This document shows, piece after piece, positions 37,100-47,354 of a stretch of 64,000 bases of DNA. Position 1 is the stretch's first letter, and the number at the start of each line of letters is the position of its first letter. The stretch spans positions 790,161 to 854,160 of the forward strand of contig VZQC01013971.1 of assembly GCA_009823505.1 (NCBI GenBank). Reading direction: 5' to 3'. The stretch comes from Rhizomys pruinosus. Taxonomy: Eukaryota > Chordata > Mammalia > Rodentia > Spalacidae. Made by a program: the position numbers and the translations under genes. The notes below the pieces were generated by a model. It searched no databases. It was not told the DNA's origin and saw only the letters and a list, made by a program, of their open reading frames with translations.

Positions 37100-37560
37100 G
37101 GCCAGATGATTTGGTTAAGAATATTTGCTGCTCTTGGGGCTGGAGAGATGGCCTAGCGGTTAAGAGCGCTGACTGCTCTTGCAGAGGACCCGGGTTCGAT
37201 CCCCAGCACCCACATGGCGGCTGAGAACCGTCTGAAACTCCAGTTCCAGGGGAATTCGACACCCTCTTCTGACCTCCGTGGCATTGCATGACACGGGTGC
37301 ACAGACCTACATGCAGACAGCACATTCATACACATACAAGAATATATTATTAAAGAATATTTGCTGCTCTTGCAGAAGAACAGAGTTTAGTTCCCATCAT
37401 TCATACGGACAGCTGACCATCATCTTCAACTCCATCTCTGTCACCCCTCTTCTGGCCTCTGCTGGCACCCACACTCACATGCACCTGTCTCCATGCAAAT
37501 GTAATTATATGCATAGTAACATTTTAAAATAAATCTCAAAAAATAAAGAAAAGAAAATAT
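37100..37560 (+). mobile_element. Old B2-like SINE, split by a younger B2
   Basis: Head at 37100-37135 ('GATTTGGTTAAGAATATTTG') and body at 37372-37560 ('CTTGCAGAAGAACAGAGTTT', 'CCCCTCTTCTGGCCTCTGCT', AATAAA-rich tail). Confidence 0.7.
37136..37352 (+). mobile_element. B2 SINE nested in an older B2
   Basis: Perfect A box TGGCCTAGCGG and B box GGTTCGATCCC, single CTCCAGTTCCAGGGGAA. Perfect 19-bp target-site duplication AAGAATATTTGCTGCTCTT at 37117-37135 and 37353-37371. Confidence 0.98.
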
Positions 37561-38006
37561 TTATTGTATTTTTCAGAATCTAACTGGCATAAATTTTAAA
37601 GTGTTTTACCATAAAAAGATGTCAGGTTAGAGGATAACACATTGAGAATACATTCTGACTATGTAGCCAACGATTTTATTTCATCTTTATAATTTGGGAC
37701 TCTATTGTTTGGAATGGGTTAATTTGACTCTTGGTCATGTCATTCTTCCATTATCTATGACCACCTTTGTTTATGGCATAATTTAATTTTAATAATGAAG
37801 TAATCATCCACAAAGCCACTATCTGAAACATAAATCAAGACTGTATCCCACATTGAAACATTTGGCTTTCCATTGGCCCATCCCCTTTCCTCCAAATCAA
37901 AGGATCCATCGCCCAAGAGCCCATGTTCTTCTTTCTTTTATCTTGTGGAGCTTTATTTATTACCCTTGAAAGTCTATGTCCACTTAAAATATATACTTAA
38001 TAATTT
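37561..38006. other. Intergenic, no gene seen
   Basis: AT-rich unique-looking sequence. Confidence 0.5.
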
Positions 38007-38144
38007 TTGTTTTATTTTGAGACAGGGTCTTTCTTCCTAACTCTGGTTGGCCTGGAAAGTGTTATGTAGAACAGGCTGGCCTTGAACTCACAGTGATCTG
38101 CCTGCTTCTCACAGTATTAAAGGAGTGCACCACCACACCCAGCT
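38007..38144 (-). mobile_element. B1 SINE (minus)
   Basis: 'TTTTGAGACAGGGTCTTTCT' to 'CACCACCACACCCAGC'. Moderately diverged. Confidence 0.92.
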
Positions 38145-39309
38145 TATACTTGGCATAAAAGTTTATCAGGCTTTGTATAATCTGTGAAACTTTTGTCATT
38201 TAACATTGGGTTGCTAAGATTAATTTATGGTGTTTGTGGCTACATTTCATTAATTTTGAGGACTGTGTCATATTTATTGAAAGACTATACCACAGTCTTT
38301 TTGTTCCTAGGCATTTTAATGGATTCTGATTTGGGGTAATATAAACATATTGCTGTAATCATATTTTACACATCTCTGCCACACATATATAAGAATTTCC
38401 TCTTATTCCACACACAAACACATACAAACACACATACAGGGTGATGAAGCGTGGGAGTTATGCAAATAATTAATTATAGAAGAAATAACAAAATTTTCCA
38501 ACTTGGTTGCTCTCAACTGTTACCATGGATTTACCCATGTTACCAGTTTAAATATTTGGGTTACAGTAGAGGTACAATGATATTATGTTAAGATCCTAAT
38601 AAACATATGATTGAAACACGAAAGCTTTCCTTTATTTCTAGCTTTTCAGGTATACTATATATTTCAAAGTGTGTTGGTGATATGTACATCAGTTCAAAGT
38701 AATTAATTTAAAATAATATGTGTCTTACTTTAGGCTAATTTACTTTTCCTAATTCTTCTCTCATTCTTCTATGCATGACCAGTGCTGTGATATATAATTA
38801 TCGTGGTTGTCTTCCTCTCTTTTAATATCCCACCTCCCTACACAGAATTTCAGAGAGTGAGAGCACATATTTATAAGTTTCCCAGTTATTCACTCTGTCT
38901 TACTCTAGAAATTGATCTCATGCCAAGTAACTTTTAAAATATCTGAGAACTTCCATGGACTACTCAAGTTTGAAAAAGCTTTTATTAAAATACGCTACAG
39001 TACATGGGCACATTTTTCAATTCACAGTCATAAAATTGCAAAGGCATGTAGAACTGGACTAATGGTCGAGCATTGTAGAAATTCATTCAACTAGAGTTCT
39101 GGGTTTTCATATTTCTTTCTTATAAGGCACTAAGTTACTTAATTTAAATGCAAAGTCATGTTTAGATGTCCCAGACATCTGAAATGAAGGACTGATTAAT
39201 GTCATTTAAATTGGGAAACAGGAAGGGTAAGAGAGAAATCCACTGCCAAACTCTTCAGTCAGCAAGAGCATGTTAGTGCAATGATGGCTTCTGATGCTTA
39301 TTATAGCAT
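38145..39309. other. Intergenic, with a weak old L1 trace
   Basis: 38215-38400 resembles a very old L1 3' end read backwards ('TTTTAATGGATTCTGATTTG', 'ATAAACATATTGCTGTAATC'). No gene seen. Confidence 0.4.
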
Positions 39310-39720
39310 GTTAGGGTACATGCATTTCCAGAAAAGAATTGTGGAGGTAATGATAAAAATAAGATGGGAGCATACCAGTGTTATCCTGGCAACTTCCTTC
39401 CTGCCCAGAATGAAACTGAAGAGTCCACAGAGAAAGTAGACTGTTTTGCTTCTCATCCACTTGTGCCCCTTTTCTAAGCCTAGGGAACAATCTGCGGAAG
39501 AGGGGGCGTGGTAGAATGTAAGGGCTGCGATTGAGGTGAATGGTGAAACTACAGCAATAAAGACTGGACACTTATTTGATCAACTTGATTGTACATACAA
39601 GCCCCCCAGCTGGATGGTAGGACCCTTGGGTTGTGTGGGTTTGGGCACAACTGCTTGCAAATTGGTTTTACATGAAGGATGCTTGTACTCATAAATTATT
39701 ACTTATTGTTAAAAAATTAA
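39310..39720 (+). mobile_element. L1 3' UTR fragment (plus)
   Basis: Sense-strand version of the tail found reversed at 6408, 11275, 59044 and 62025: 'GCTTCTCATCCACTTGTGCC', 'GGAACAATCTGCGGAAGAGG', 'TTGATCAACTTGATTGTACA', then an A-rich end. Confidence 0.75.
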
Positions 39721-40129
39721 AACATAAAATATTTTTAAATATTAAAAAAATAAATAAATAAATTTATTTAAAAAAATAAATAACAGCTTTCATTCTGAAG
39801 ATATACATTTAAAACCATCCAACATCTTTAAGAGGATTTAGTTGGATGTCTATCTATTTCTAACTACAAGATATTGGTCAATGTGAGCCAAGACAACTTC
39901 ATAAATGACACATTTTATGAAGTTATATAAAATTGTCTGAACTGCTATAAAAGAACATTTCTAGTGCTGACTTTAACCATTCTTTCCGCTTCTTTAACTC
40001 CTCCCACTTCCAACAGAGTTGATGATCTTAGTAGAACAAAACAGCCATTGAAACTGTGAAGTAGTTGATTTAAGCATCTCTCAAATTACAGAGCATTATC
40101 TTCCAATACAGAATGTGCATTATAGAATA
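39721..40129. other. Intergenic, no gene seen
   Basis: Begins with an A/T-rich tail of the preceding L1, then unique-looking sequence. Confidence 0.5.
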
Positions 40130-40145
40130 AATAGTTTAATTTCTT

Positions 40146-40311
40146 TTTTTTTTTTTTTTTTTATTATTTGTATTTTTCGAGACAGGGTGTCCCTTTAGTC
40201 CTAGCTGGCCTGGAGCTCCTTATGTAGACCAGGCTGGCCTTGAACTCACAAAGATCCACCTGCCTCTGCCTCCCGAGTGCTGGGATTAAAGGCGTGTGCT
40301 ACCATGCCCGG
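40146..40311 (-). mobile_element. B1 SINE (minus)
   Basis: Poly-T start, 'TTTCGAGACAGGGTGTCCCT' to 'GTGCTACCATGCCCGG'. Target-site duplication AATAGTTTAATTTCTT at 40130-40145 and 40312-40327, 16 bp and perfect. Confidence 0.97.
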
Positions 40312-40610
40312 AATAGTTTAATTTCTTAAGGATTTGGAACTTTTATGTTCTTGAGACTTTCATACTTTAATGCTATAAATATTAGTGTGTATGTAGGACT
40401 GACTTTAATTGATGGACATAATCTCAACTAATGACTTTTAGTTAAACCCAGGAAAACCACACACTCACCTCAATTTGGTATTCCAACCCAAAAGATTGAA
40501 TAAATCTGAACATGCTTGAAAACTCGAAGTTCTGCCAGCAGGGCAACTTTCCTCAAAGAAGCTGGAGAAACCATTCTGAATAAATTATGGGTGTGGTCTG
40601 ACGGGGCATG

Positions 40611-40620
40611 GTCACGTGAC
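40611..40620. promoter_or_regulatory. Palindromic E-box GTCACGTGAC (CLEAR/USF type)
   Basis: An exact 10-bp palindrome equal to the core of the CLEAR element bound by TFEB/TFE3 and also fitting USF. About 1.2 kb upstream of the Clec14a start codon. Binding is inferred. Confidence 0.45.
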
Positions 40621-41060
40621 AGGACTTGGGGCTAGGGTGCAAGAAAGAGTCCAGCGTCAATTCCATCCACACAGAGAACACAGACAGCTCCATCTGCACA
40701 GTTTGAAGGGACAGGAGAGATCCATAGGCAGTGTTCAGAGAGACAGATGATTCTAATAGATAGCCAGGGAATAAGTGTCCTTCGAGTTCAGGCCCACTCT
40801 TAAAAACTTAATTTAACAGTCAGTCTATTTGTTCAGGTGATTATGATATTGGTGTAATAATAAACATCACACAGGTAATCATAGGAGAGATGATATTTAA
40901 ATAGTTTAACGATAAAAATCAAACGTTGAGCAGTTGTTCTTCGGCCTTTAATAAGGCCATGAACTCTTTTACATATAATCTATAAACATGAAGAAAATCT
41001 GAATCCACATATGATGAGGAAACTTTACACAGCTGAAAAAATCTGTGGAGATAATTTTTC

Positions 41061-41074
41061 CCCGTAGGGGGCAA
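41061..41074 (+). promoter_or_regulatory. CTCF-like site
   Basis: CCCGTAGGGGGCAA fits the CTCF core pattern (CCASYAGRKGGCAS) at 12 of 14 positions. About 740 bp upstream of the Clec14a start codon. Confidence 0.45.
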
Positions 41075-41498
41075 CTTCTCATTTTAAAAGGCCATAGGAA
41101 TTCTAAATTATTCGACGACAACTGAGTTTCCTTTGTCATTAGTAAAAAGGTGGAGCCCAGGAGATTAGCACCAAGTCCTCTGGTGTCTGAAGAAGTGGTT
41201 AAAATTTCTCACTACATCCCTCCCCTACCCCCAACGCAGGCCACAGGAAACTTCCCCAAGCAGGGAATGGTGTACAAATTACACTGATGCCAATTCCTTG
41301 GTCCAGGACATAAACACAATGGACGGGTGTGGCTTGTGATTACTGGCCAGTTCCTCTGCTTCTGTTCTTCCTGCCCAGGTTCCCCTTCATATTCTGAGAT
41401 CCAAAGTCCTGATATGTACTGAGCTGAGGAAAGCCGCTCAGTCTATCCCCCTTAGCAACTTTCTACTTTCCACTTCTAAAAAGGGTGTTTGATCCACA

Positions 41499-41526
41499 CC
41501 CACCCACGACCCCCCACCCCCACCCC
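41499..41526 (-). promoter_or_regulatory. Putative G-quadruplex in the Clec14a promoter
   Basis: Five C-runs of 3-6 bases are separated by 1, 3, 1 and 1 bases. The minus strand therefore fits G3+N1-7 with short loops. It lies about 290 bp before the start codon, just upstream of the likely transcription start. Confidence 0.55.
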
Positions 41527-41576
41527 ACTCCAGTGTGTTCCCAGTGCTGAGACGCCAGCTAAGTTCCTGATCCCTG

Positions 41577-41630
41577 AATAAATCAAGGCCGCAAGGAGCC
41601 TAGCAGAGCTCTGGGCACATTTCCTGTCCC
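41577..41630 (+). promoter_or_regulatory. Likely Clec14a core promoter: AT-rich box and ETS site
   Basis: AATAAAT at 41577-41583 could act as a weak TATA-like box. ACATTTCCTGTCCC at 41617-41630 is an ETS-family site read on the minus strand (ACAGGAAAT). ETS factors such as ERG and FLI1 drive endothelial genes. The transcription start itself cannot be read from sequence. Confidence 0.4.
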
Positions 41631-41809
41631 AGCCTAGGGGAAGCTGTTGGCCCAGGGACTCTGGTGGGGATTTTTGGTGTTTGGAGGATGTGGGTTCACG
41701 GAAGGGAGAGGAGGACACAGAGTTGGGAAGCGGGCTGTAGAGGGCGGTGATTCCAGAGACAGCTCCGTGCCCTCGGACAGGCCAGACAGAAGTTGAGAGC
41801 AGCTGGGCG

Positions 41810-42700
41810 TCCAATATGAAGCCGGCGCTCGCCCTGTGCCTCCTCTGTCCGGCTTTCTGGCCCAGGCCAGGGAGTGGCGAGCACCCCACCGCGGATCGCG
41901 CCGCCTGTTTGGCGTCAGGGGCTTGCTACAGCCTGCACCATGCCACCATCAAGCGTCTGGGGGCCGAGGAGGCCTGCAGCCTGCGCGGCGGGGTTCTCAG
42001 CACTGTGCACCCGGGTGCCGAGCTGCTCGCGGTGCTGACACTCCTGCGAGCAGGCCCGGTGCCTGCTGGAAGCCCCAAGGACCTTCTGTTCTGGGTGGCT
42101 CTGGAGCGTGGCCGTTCCCACTGCACCCTGGAGAACGACCCATTGCGGGGTTTCTCCTGGCTTTACCCAGACGCCAACGAGTCCAAGGGCGACACTCTGC
42201 CGTGGGTGGAGGAACCACAACCCTCTTGCACCTCGCGAAAGTGCGCAGGACTCCAGGCCACCGGGGGAGTAGAGCCCACCGGCTGGAAGGAGATGCGCTG
42301 CCACCTGCGCGCTAATGGCTACCTGTGCAAGTACCAGTTTGGGGCTCTGTGCCGGGCGCCCCGCCCTGGGGCAGCCTCTAACTTGAGTTTCCGAGCTCCC
42401 TTCAGATTGAGCAGCTCAGCTCTGGATTTCAGTCCTCCAGGGACCGAGGTGAGTGCTATGTGCCCCGGGGATCTCTTCGTCTCAGCCACTTGCATCCAGG
42501 AAAAGAGGGGCACGAGCTGGGACGGGCTGTCCTCCGGAGGGGTGCTCTGCCCCTGCTCTGGGAGGTACCTCCGTGCTGGCAAGTGCTCGGAGCTCTCTGA
42601 CTGCCTAGACGCCTTGGGAGACTTTGCCTGCGAATGCGCGGCGGGCTTTGAGCTAGGGAAGGACGGACGCTCTTGTGAGACCAGAAGGGAAGGACAGCCA
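41810..42700. other. CpG-rich island over the Clec14a coding start
   Basis: Strong rise in G+C and in CpG compared with the AT-rich flanks, covering the signal peptide, lectin-like and EGF-like codons. Boundaries are approximate. Confidence 0.65.
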
Positions 42701-43213
42701 GCCCTTGCAGGGACCACGCTGCCCACTAGGAATATCTTAGCTACTCCAGCGAGCGCTGTGCCAAAGAGAAAGTGGCCGCCCCAGACGCCCGGTGTCACTG
42801 GACAAAGTAATTCTGCAACATCTATTCCTGACATTCTTCAGTGGGGAACACAGAACGCGCTATCTACCCTGCAGACGTCCTCGGGAACCAAGCTAAATGT
42901 CACCATCAGCCCATCAGGAAGCACGAACCACACATTGAACTCAACGTTTTCCCCTTCCAGTCCCCGGACTTTCGACTCCTCCTCCATTGTGGTTTTCATA
43001 CTTGTAAGCATAGCAGTAATAGTGTTGGTGATATTGACCATGACTGTGCTGGGGCTTTTCAAACTCTGCTTTCACAAGAAACCTTCATCTGGGACAAGGA
43101 AAGGAGCTTTAGACTCACGCGGTGTGGAAAGCGAGGCGGAGGCCGCTGCTTTGCGTCCCAGTTCTGCACATTGTACAGACAAAGGGGTGAAGGGCAGGGA
43201 CTGTAGTCGGTGA
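41816..43213 (+). CDS. Clec14a: C-type lectin domain family 14 member A (single exon)
   Basis: Type I membrane glycoprotein of endothelial cells, in the group XIV lectin family with thrombomodulin, CD93 and CD248. The human protein binds multimerin-2 and acts in sprouting and vessel formation. 465 codons, one exon. Visible parts: signal peptide about 1-21; C-type lectin-like domain about 31-173 with C31, C37, C54, C103, C138, C143, C162 and C171, where C103 and C138 are the pair reported as needed for multimerin-2 binding; a sushi-like segment about 179-245; EGF-like domain about 245-287 with Cys 245, 247, 257, 263, 272, 274, 287; Ser/Thr/Pro-rich stalk about 295-390; membrane helix about 391-414; short cytoplasmic tail. 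N-glycosylation sequons at N121, N189, N361, N371 and N375. The start is ATG 41816: an in-frame TAG at 41738-41740 excludes longer forms and there is A at -3. It stops about 25 residues earlier than the human protein (490 aa) and is close to the mouse length (459 aa). Confidence 0.97.
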   Translation: MKPALALCLLCPAFWPRPGSGEHPTADRAACLASGACYSLHHATIKRLGAEEACSLRGGVLSTVHPGAELLAVLTLLRAGPVPAGSPKDLLFWVALERGRSHCTLENDPLRGFSWLYPDANESKGDTLPWVEEPQPSCTSRKCAGLQATGGVEPTGWKEMRCHLRANGYLCKYQFGALCRAPRPGAASNLSFRAPFRLSSSALDFSPPGTEVSAMCPGDLFVSATCIQEKRGTSWDGLSSGGVLCPCSGRYLRAGKCSELSDCLDALGDFACECAAGFELGKDGRSCETRREGQPALAGTTLPTRNILATPASAVPKRKWPPQTPGVTGQSNSATSIPDILQWGTQNALSTLQTSSGTKLNVTISPSGSTNHTLNSTFSPSSPRTFDSSSIVVFILVSIAVIVLVILTMTVLGLFKLCFHKKPSSGTRKGALDSRGVESEAEAAALRPSSAHCTDKGVKGRDCSR

Positions 43214-43375
43214 GACAGAGTCCAGGACTCCTCACTTGGCTCAGGGCGCACCTAGAGAAACAACCTAGCACAACTTGTGAAGACTTTTTCGATTACAGTG
43301 AAGGGGGGTGTGTGTCTGGAATGATGGTTTCACAGAAATTCTCCTTCCCGTAAACTCTCTTTACCCCACTACGGA

Positions 43376-43381
43376 AATAAA
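43376..43381 (+). promoter_or_regulatory. AATAAA polyadenylation hexamer (proximal)
   Basis: 163 bp after the stop codon. No clear GT-rich element follows, so it may be weak. Confidence 0.45.
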
Positions 43382-43524
43382 TCTGAACAGTACACTTATT
43401 CGCTGAGAGTGGAAGAAACAGAAGTGCCTTGGGCGGGTGCTGGAGGACAAAGTGATGGTGGAAGGATGCACTGCCCTGCTCTGAGGGCTTAGAAGTATAT
43501 TGGTTTGAAACTCTCAGGAAAAAC

Positions 43525-43530
43525 AATAAA
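43525..43530 (+). promoter_or_regulatory. AATAAA polyadenylation hexamer (distal)
   Basis: 312 bp after the stop and followed by GT/T-rich sequence ('ATGTTTGGTTTTTTGC'), making it the likelier site. Confidence 0.65.
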
Positions 43531-43560
43531 AAGATTGTTGGTAACTCAGACTCAAATATG

Positions 43561-44955
43561 TTTGGTTTTTTGCAAGGACTTAATTATTTAGGAATACAAG
43601 AGTCATGAAATAGCAACTGGTATGCCTGGACAAAACCACAAAAGTACATCCTGCACTTTGGTTGAGGAAGGAGTCCTTACCGGTACCCTTGTGATGAGGT
43701 CCAGATCTTTCAGAACTAGTAAAGTTTCAGTTTGTCCTTTTATCCTTTCAAAGTCACGGCTGTGTGCTCTGCTATAAATCCTAAGTGCAGTGTTGCCGGT
43801 TTGATTCTAGAAGCAAATTACAGTTGACCACCAATTCAAGTGTTTACTGTGTGTCCTTGCCCAAGGAAACAAATGATTTGTGTCTTCTTTTTCCAATTTT
43901 TGTGCTCTCTAATGTAATGACCTTCCTCACCAAACCACCTTCTAGACATCACAAATGCTGACCCTCACTTCCAATTATGGGGATGTTAATTCTCAGTTAA
44001 AACATTGATGCTATGTATTGATTTTAATTCTTTAGGGTACATTAAAGCAAAATGAAGCTGGGGCTCTTTCAAAGTTGCTAGATGCTTGTGTGCTACTTAA
44101 TCCAACAACAACCCCGAATTCCAAGCCATTTCTGTTTCTTTGAATTAAAGTGTGTATAATGACAGAGTATGTGTATCTTGGGATGGTAATAGTTTAGCAA
44201 GAGTCTACATGGGCAGAACCATGGTACATAGCTTTCCATATAAGAAATAAAAGGTAAATAACAAAATATCATCATGTTATGACTTAAGGCATTAGAAAAT
44301 AATGGTGTAAAATAATTAAGAAATAACAAAAGTCACTATCTGATAAAATCCAAAGACCCTGAAAACATCCCATTTAGATTGGTATGCTAAGATTTTTAAA
44401 GTGATATAAAGGTTGGTTTGTGGAATGAAATAGAAAAACAAGTTCACTCAAAGGAGAAAATGAAAACAGACAAACTTGGACTACATTTTTCTACAATACT
44501 TTTTATGTTTTTATTTTACTGTGCATATAATGGGGAATGTACTTAAAACTAGAAATTGGCCAAAACAAAATAATGTGGAAAATTAAGAGTTTGATATATA
44601 AATCCATGTTCTAAATGTAAACCTATGTTTTGTGTATTGTAACCCTGAAGGAATAAATTCATAGATAGCTTGCTTCATATATTAAATATGCTTTCAAATA
44701 GTTACATCAATACAAAAGTCACAAATGCATTAGAATTGACAACATTGAGAGTACTTCAAATATATTGATTTCATAAGTGAAACTAGATAAGTAAATGCTC
44801 ACCCAAAATTCCTCAACTTGTCAGTTATACACACATCAGTCTTGACTTTAGAGTCTCCTCTTCACTCTAGAGCTCTCAGTAACAGTGGTATAGTGTTTAA
44901 TTTTTAATGACCTCAAAAATATTCTCATCTATAAGTGGACTGAACATGGACAGTA
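43561..44955. other. Intergenic, no gene seen
   Basis: AT-rich unique-looking sequence downstream of Clec14a, free of recognisable SINEs. Confidence 0.5.
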
Positions 44956-45332
44956 TGCTGCATAGCTTTAGTGTGAACTTGACACACCTGGGTTGAGGAA
45001 GCCTCAATTGGGAAATTGCCCACTTTGGACTGGCCTTTGGCCATGTTTGTAGGGCATTTTCTTGATTGTTGGGTTATGTGGGAAAGAGCAGCCCACTGCG
45101 CACAGTGCCATAATGGGCAGGTTGTTGTGTATTGTATAAGAAAGCAGGCTGAGCATGGGCCAGGGGAGCAAGCCAGGAAGCAGTGTTCCTCCATGGTCTG
45201 TGCTTCAGCTCCTGCCCTGAGTTCCTACATTGTGTTCCCTCAGTAATGAACTTTGACCCAGTAGATATAAGCCAAATAAACCCTTTTGTCACAGTTGGTT
45301 TTTGTCACAGCAATTGAAAGGAAACTAGAACA
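44956..45332 (+). mobile_element. MaLR-type solo LTR (ORR1/MT group)
   Basis: Same family as 4233-4637 ('AGTGTGAACTTGACACACCT', 'GCCAAATAAACCCTTTTGTC') and ends GGAAACTAGAACA. A target-site duplication is not evident. Confidence 0.8.
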
Positions 45333-45454
45333 GATAGACAAGTAGATAGATAAAGAGCTAAGTATATGTATATAGGTGCATATGTCTATACATATACATT
45401 TTGTCTTAAAGGAGGATGTCTTTATATTATTGTTTCAATAAAAGAACATGTGTA

Positions 45455-45696
45455 GGGCTGGAGAGATGGCCTAGCAGCTAAGAGCGCCGACCGCTCTTAC
45501 AGAGGACCCGGGTTTGATCCCCAGCACCCACATGGTGGCCGAGAACCGTCTGAAACTCCAATTCCAGGAGAGCTCCAGTTCCAGGGGAATCCGACACCCT
45601 CTCTGACCTCTGCGGCATTGCACGACACGGGTGCACAAACTTGCATGCAGACAGTACATTCATACACATACGGAAATAAATAAAATTAATTAAAAA
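45455..45696 (+). mobile_element. B2 SINE with 17-bp duplication
   Basis: A-box region TGGCCTAGCAG, B-box region GGTTTGATCCC, two CTCCARTTCCAGGRGA-like modules. Target-site duplication AAAGAACATGTGTA at 45441-45454 and 45697-45710. Confidence 0.97.
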
Positions 45697-45710
45697 AAAG
45701 AACATGTGTA

Positions 45711-46172
45711 ATTAATTTATCATGTAACGTGCAACAGGTGCCATTGTTCCATCTTGGGCTCAATGGAGAATAAATCATACCTGCTCAATTACTTTTATTT
45801 CTCTTTATAAATGGATCAGGGAAAAATTACAGGAAATCATTTCTTTTCATTCTTGATTTCTTGACAAACAGTAATTTCAGAACATAAAACTTCCTTTTAT
45901 TTCTGCAAATGAATATAGGATCAAATTGTGTTCTAAATACTTATTCTTATATTCATAGATTAGTGCAGCTCTCATCTCTCATCAGAGAAACTTCTGTTTG
46001 CAGTGGATGACAGTTAATATGGAGACTTACAACTGGTCAAAGTGCAGTGTGTCCAGCCTAAAATGGGATACCTTTTTAAAAAAATATTTTTGGTCTTTGA
46101 GAATTTATATATGCATACAATGTGTTTTGACCATATTCCTCCCCTCCCAACTTGGTGTCTTCTTTTTAAGAA
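45711..46172. other. Intergenic, no gene seen
   Basis: AT-rich unique-looking sequence. Confidence 0.5.
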
Positions 46173-46173
46173 T

Positions 46174-46213
<40 letters not shown>

Positions 46214-46225
46214 ATATTTATTTAT
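46173..46225. repeat. (TTTA)n microsatellite
   Basis: Thirteen or so TTTA units. Probably the expanded tail of the minus-strand SINE next to it. Confidence 0.95.
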
Positions 46226-46228
46226 TTT

Positions 46229-46383
46229 AATTTTTGGTCTTCTCAAGACAGGGTCTCCCTATAGCCCCACCTGGCCTGGAACTCACTCACTCTGTAGACC
46301 AGTCTGGCCTTGAACTCACAGAGATCTGCCTGCCCCTGACTCCCAAGTGCTAGGATTAAAAGTGTGCACCACCATGCCTGGCT
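46229..46383 (-). mobile_element. B1 SINE (minus)
   Basis: 'TCAAGACAGGGTCTCCCTAT' to 'CACCACCATGCCTGGCTT'. Sits on the B2 head that follows. Confidence 0.93.
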
Positions 46384-46482
46384 TAAAGACAGTTCTTAGC
46401 TACCATGTGCATACTGGGAATGGAACCAGGGCCCTCTGCAACAGCAGCCAGTGCTCTTAACCGCTGAGCCATCCCTCCAGCC
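46384..46482 (-). mobile_element. B2 SINE head only (minus)
   Basis: 'GACAGTTCTTAGCTACCATG' to 'GAGCCATCCCTCCAGCC'. The tail part is missing or separated by the B1. Confidence 0.85.
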
Positions 46483-46499
46483 TGTGTATGTGTACTTTA

Positions 46500-46650
46500 A
46501 ATGGGATTGCTTTCACTCATACAAGCACACACTTGCATGCAGACACACACATACACACATATACACACTCACACATGCACGTGCACTCATGCGAGCACTC
46601 CTGTGCACACACATACTCACACATACACACATATGCATGCACACACAATA
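46500..46650. repeat. CA/CACATA-rich low-complexity tract
   Basis: Irregular ACAC, ACATAC and GCACAC motifs without a fixed period. Confidence 0.8.
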
Positions 46651-46689
46651 CACAGGAATAAGTCTAATAAAGAAGTGAACAACCTTTAC

Positions 46690-47146
46690 AGTGAGAAATG
46701 TAAAAGCAATGAATAAATTTATGAAGACACTAGAAGATGAAAAGACCTTTCATGTTAATGGGTTGGAGGAATTGATATTGTTAAAATATTCATACTACCC
46801 CCAAATTTACATATTCAATGCATGGCCCATCAAAATACCAATGATATTCTTTTTTAAACTTTTTTATTTTAATTTTATTTATTTTTGTACGTGTATGAAT
46901 GTACTGTCTGCATGTAGGTTTGTGCACCCATGTCGTGCAATGCCGCGGAGGTCAGAAGAGGGTCTCAGATTCCCCCTGGAACTGGAGTTCTCCTGGAATT
47001 GGAGTTACAGACAGTTCTTAGCCACCATGTGGGTGCTGGGGATCAAACCCGGGTCCTCTGCAAGAGCAGTCAATGCTCTTAATCGCTAGGCCATCTCTCC
47101 AGCCCCCCAATGATATTCTTTTTATACTTAGAAAAGAAAATCTTAA
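46690..47146 (+). mobile_element. L1 ORF2 fragment (plus), split by a B2
   Basis: 'CATACTACCCCCAAATTTAC' and 'CCCATCAAAATACCAATGAT' match the well-known ORF2 stretch after the reverse transcriptase core. Frames are broken. Confidence 0.7.
46855..47106 (-). mobile_element. B2 SINE with 17-bp duplication (minus)
   Basis: Reverse B2 with 'AACTGGAGTTCTCCTGGAAT'. Target-site duplication CCAATGATATTCTTTTT at 46838-46854 and 47107-47123. Confidence 0.97.
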
Positions 47147-47354
47147 AGCAAGGATTAAAACCCCAAAACAATTGCCCTGTCTCCAGATGAGCTCCATAGT
47201 GGGTGGGCAGATTCAAAGCAGTAGCAAGGAAGAATGAGACACTTTTACTGTCACTGAATCCAGGAGTACCCAGATGCTGTGTGTCTCCTGCTTTGGTCAC
47301 CCTGTAACTCATCTGAAGACAGACCAATTGTTTTGAGGTTTCAATCCTTGCTTT
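47147..47354. repeat. Foldback inverted repeat, about 47-bp arms
   Basis: Left arm 47147-47192 begins AGCAAGGATTAAAACCCCAA; right arm 47306-47354 reads as its reverse complement with about seven mismatches. The loop is about 113 bases. A transcript of either strand could form a long hairpin. Confidence 0.85.

Larger units (their letters stand above)
40328..41498. other. Upstream flank of Clec14a
   Basis: Repeat-free 1.2 kb before the gene; no reading frame of note. It holds the E-box, a CTCF-like site, an ETS-type ACAGGAAA at 41243-41250 and a short palindrome GGCCTTTAATAAGGCC at 40943-40958. Freedom from SINEs here, against their density elsewhere, fits a regulatory flank. Confidence 0.5.
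43214..43560 (+). other. Clec14a: Clec14a 3' UTR
   Basis: Sequence from the stop codon to the region just after the second AATAAA. The end point is inferred from the hexamer and the GT-rich stretch at about 43559-43576. Confidence 0.55.

Noticed and set aside
41747..41815. N-terminal extension of Clec14a by 23 residues
   Set aside because: The extended frame begins with GTG, not ATG, and would bury the signal peptide. An in-frame TAG precedes it.
42319..42834. 171-codon minus frame inside Clec14a
   Set aside because: Antisense shadow of the GC-rich coding exon; no independent support.
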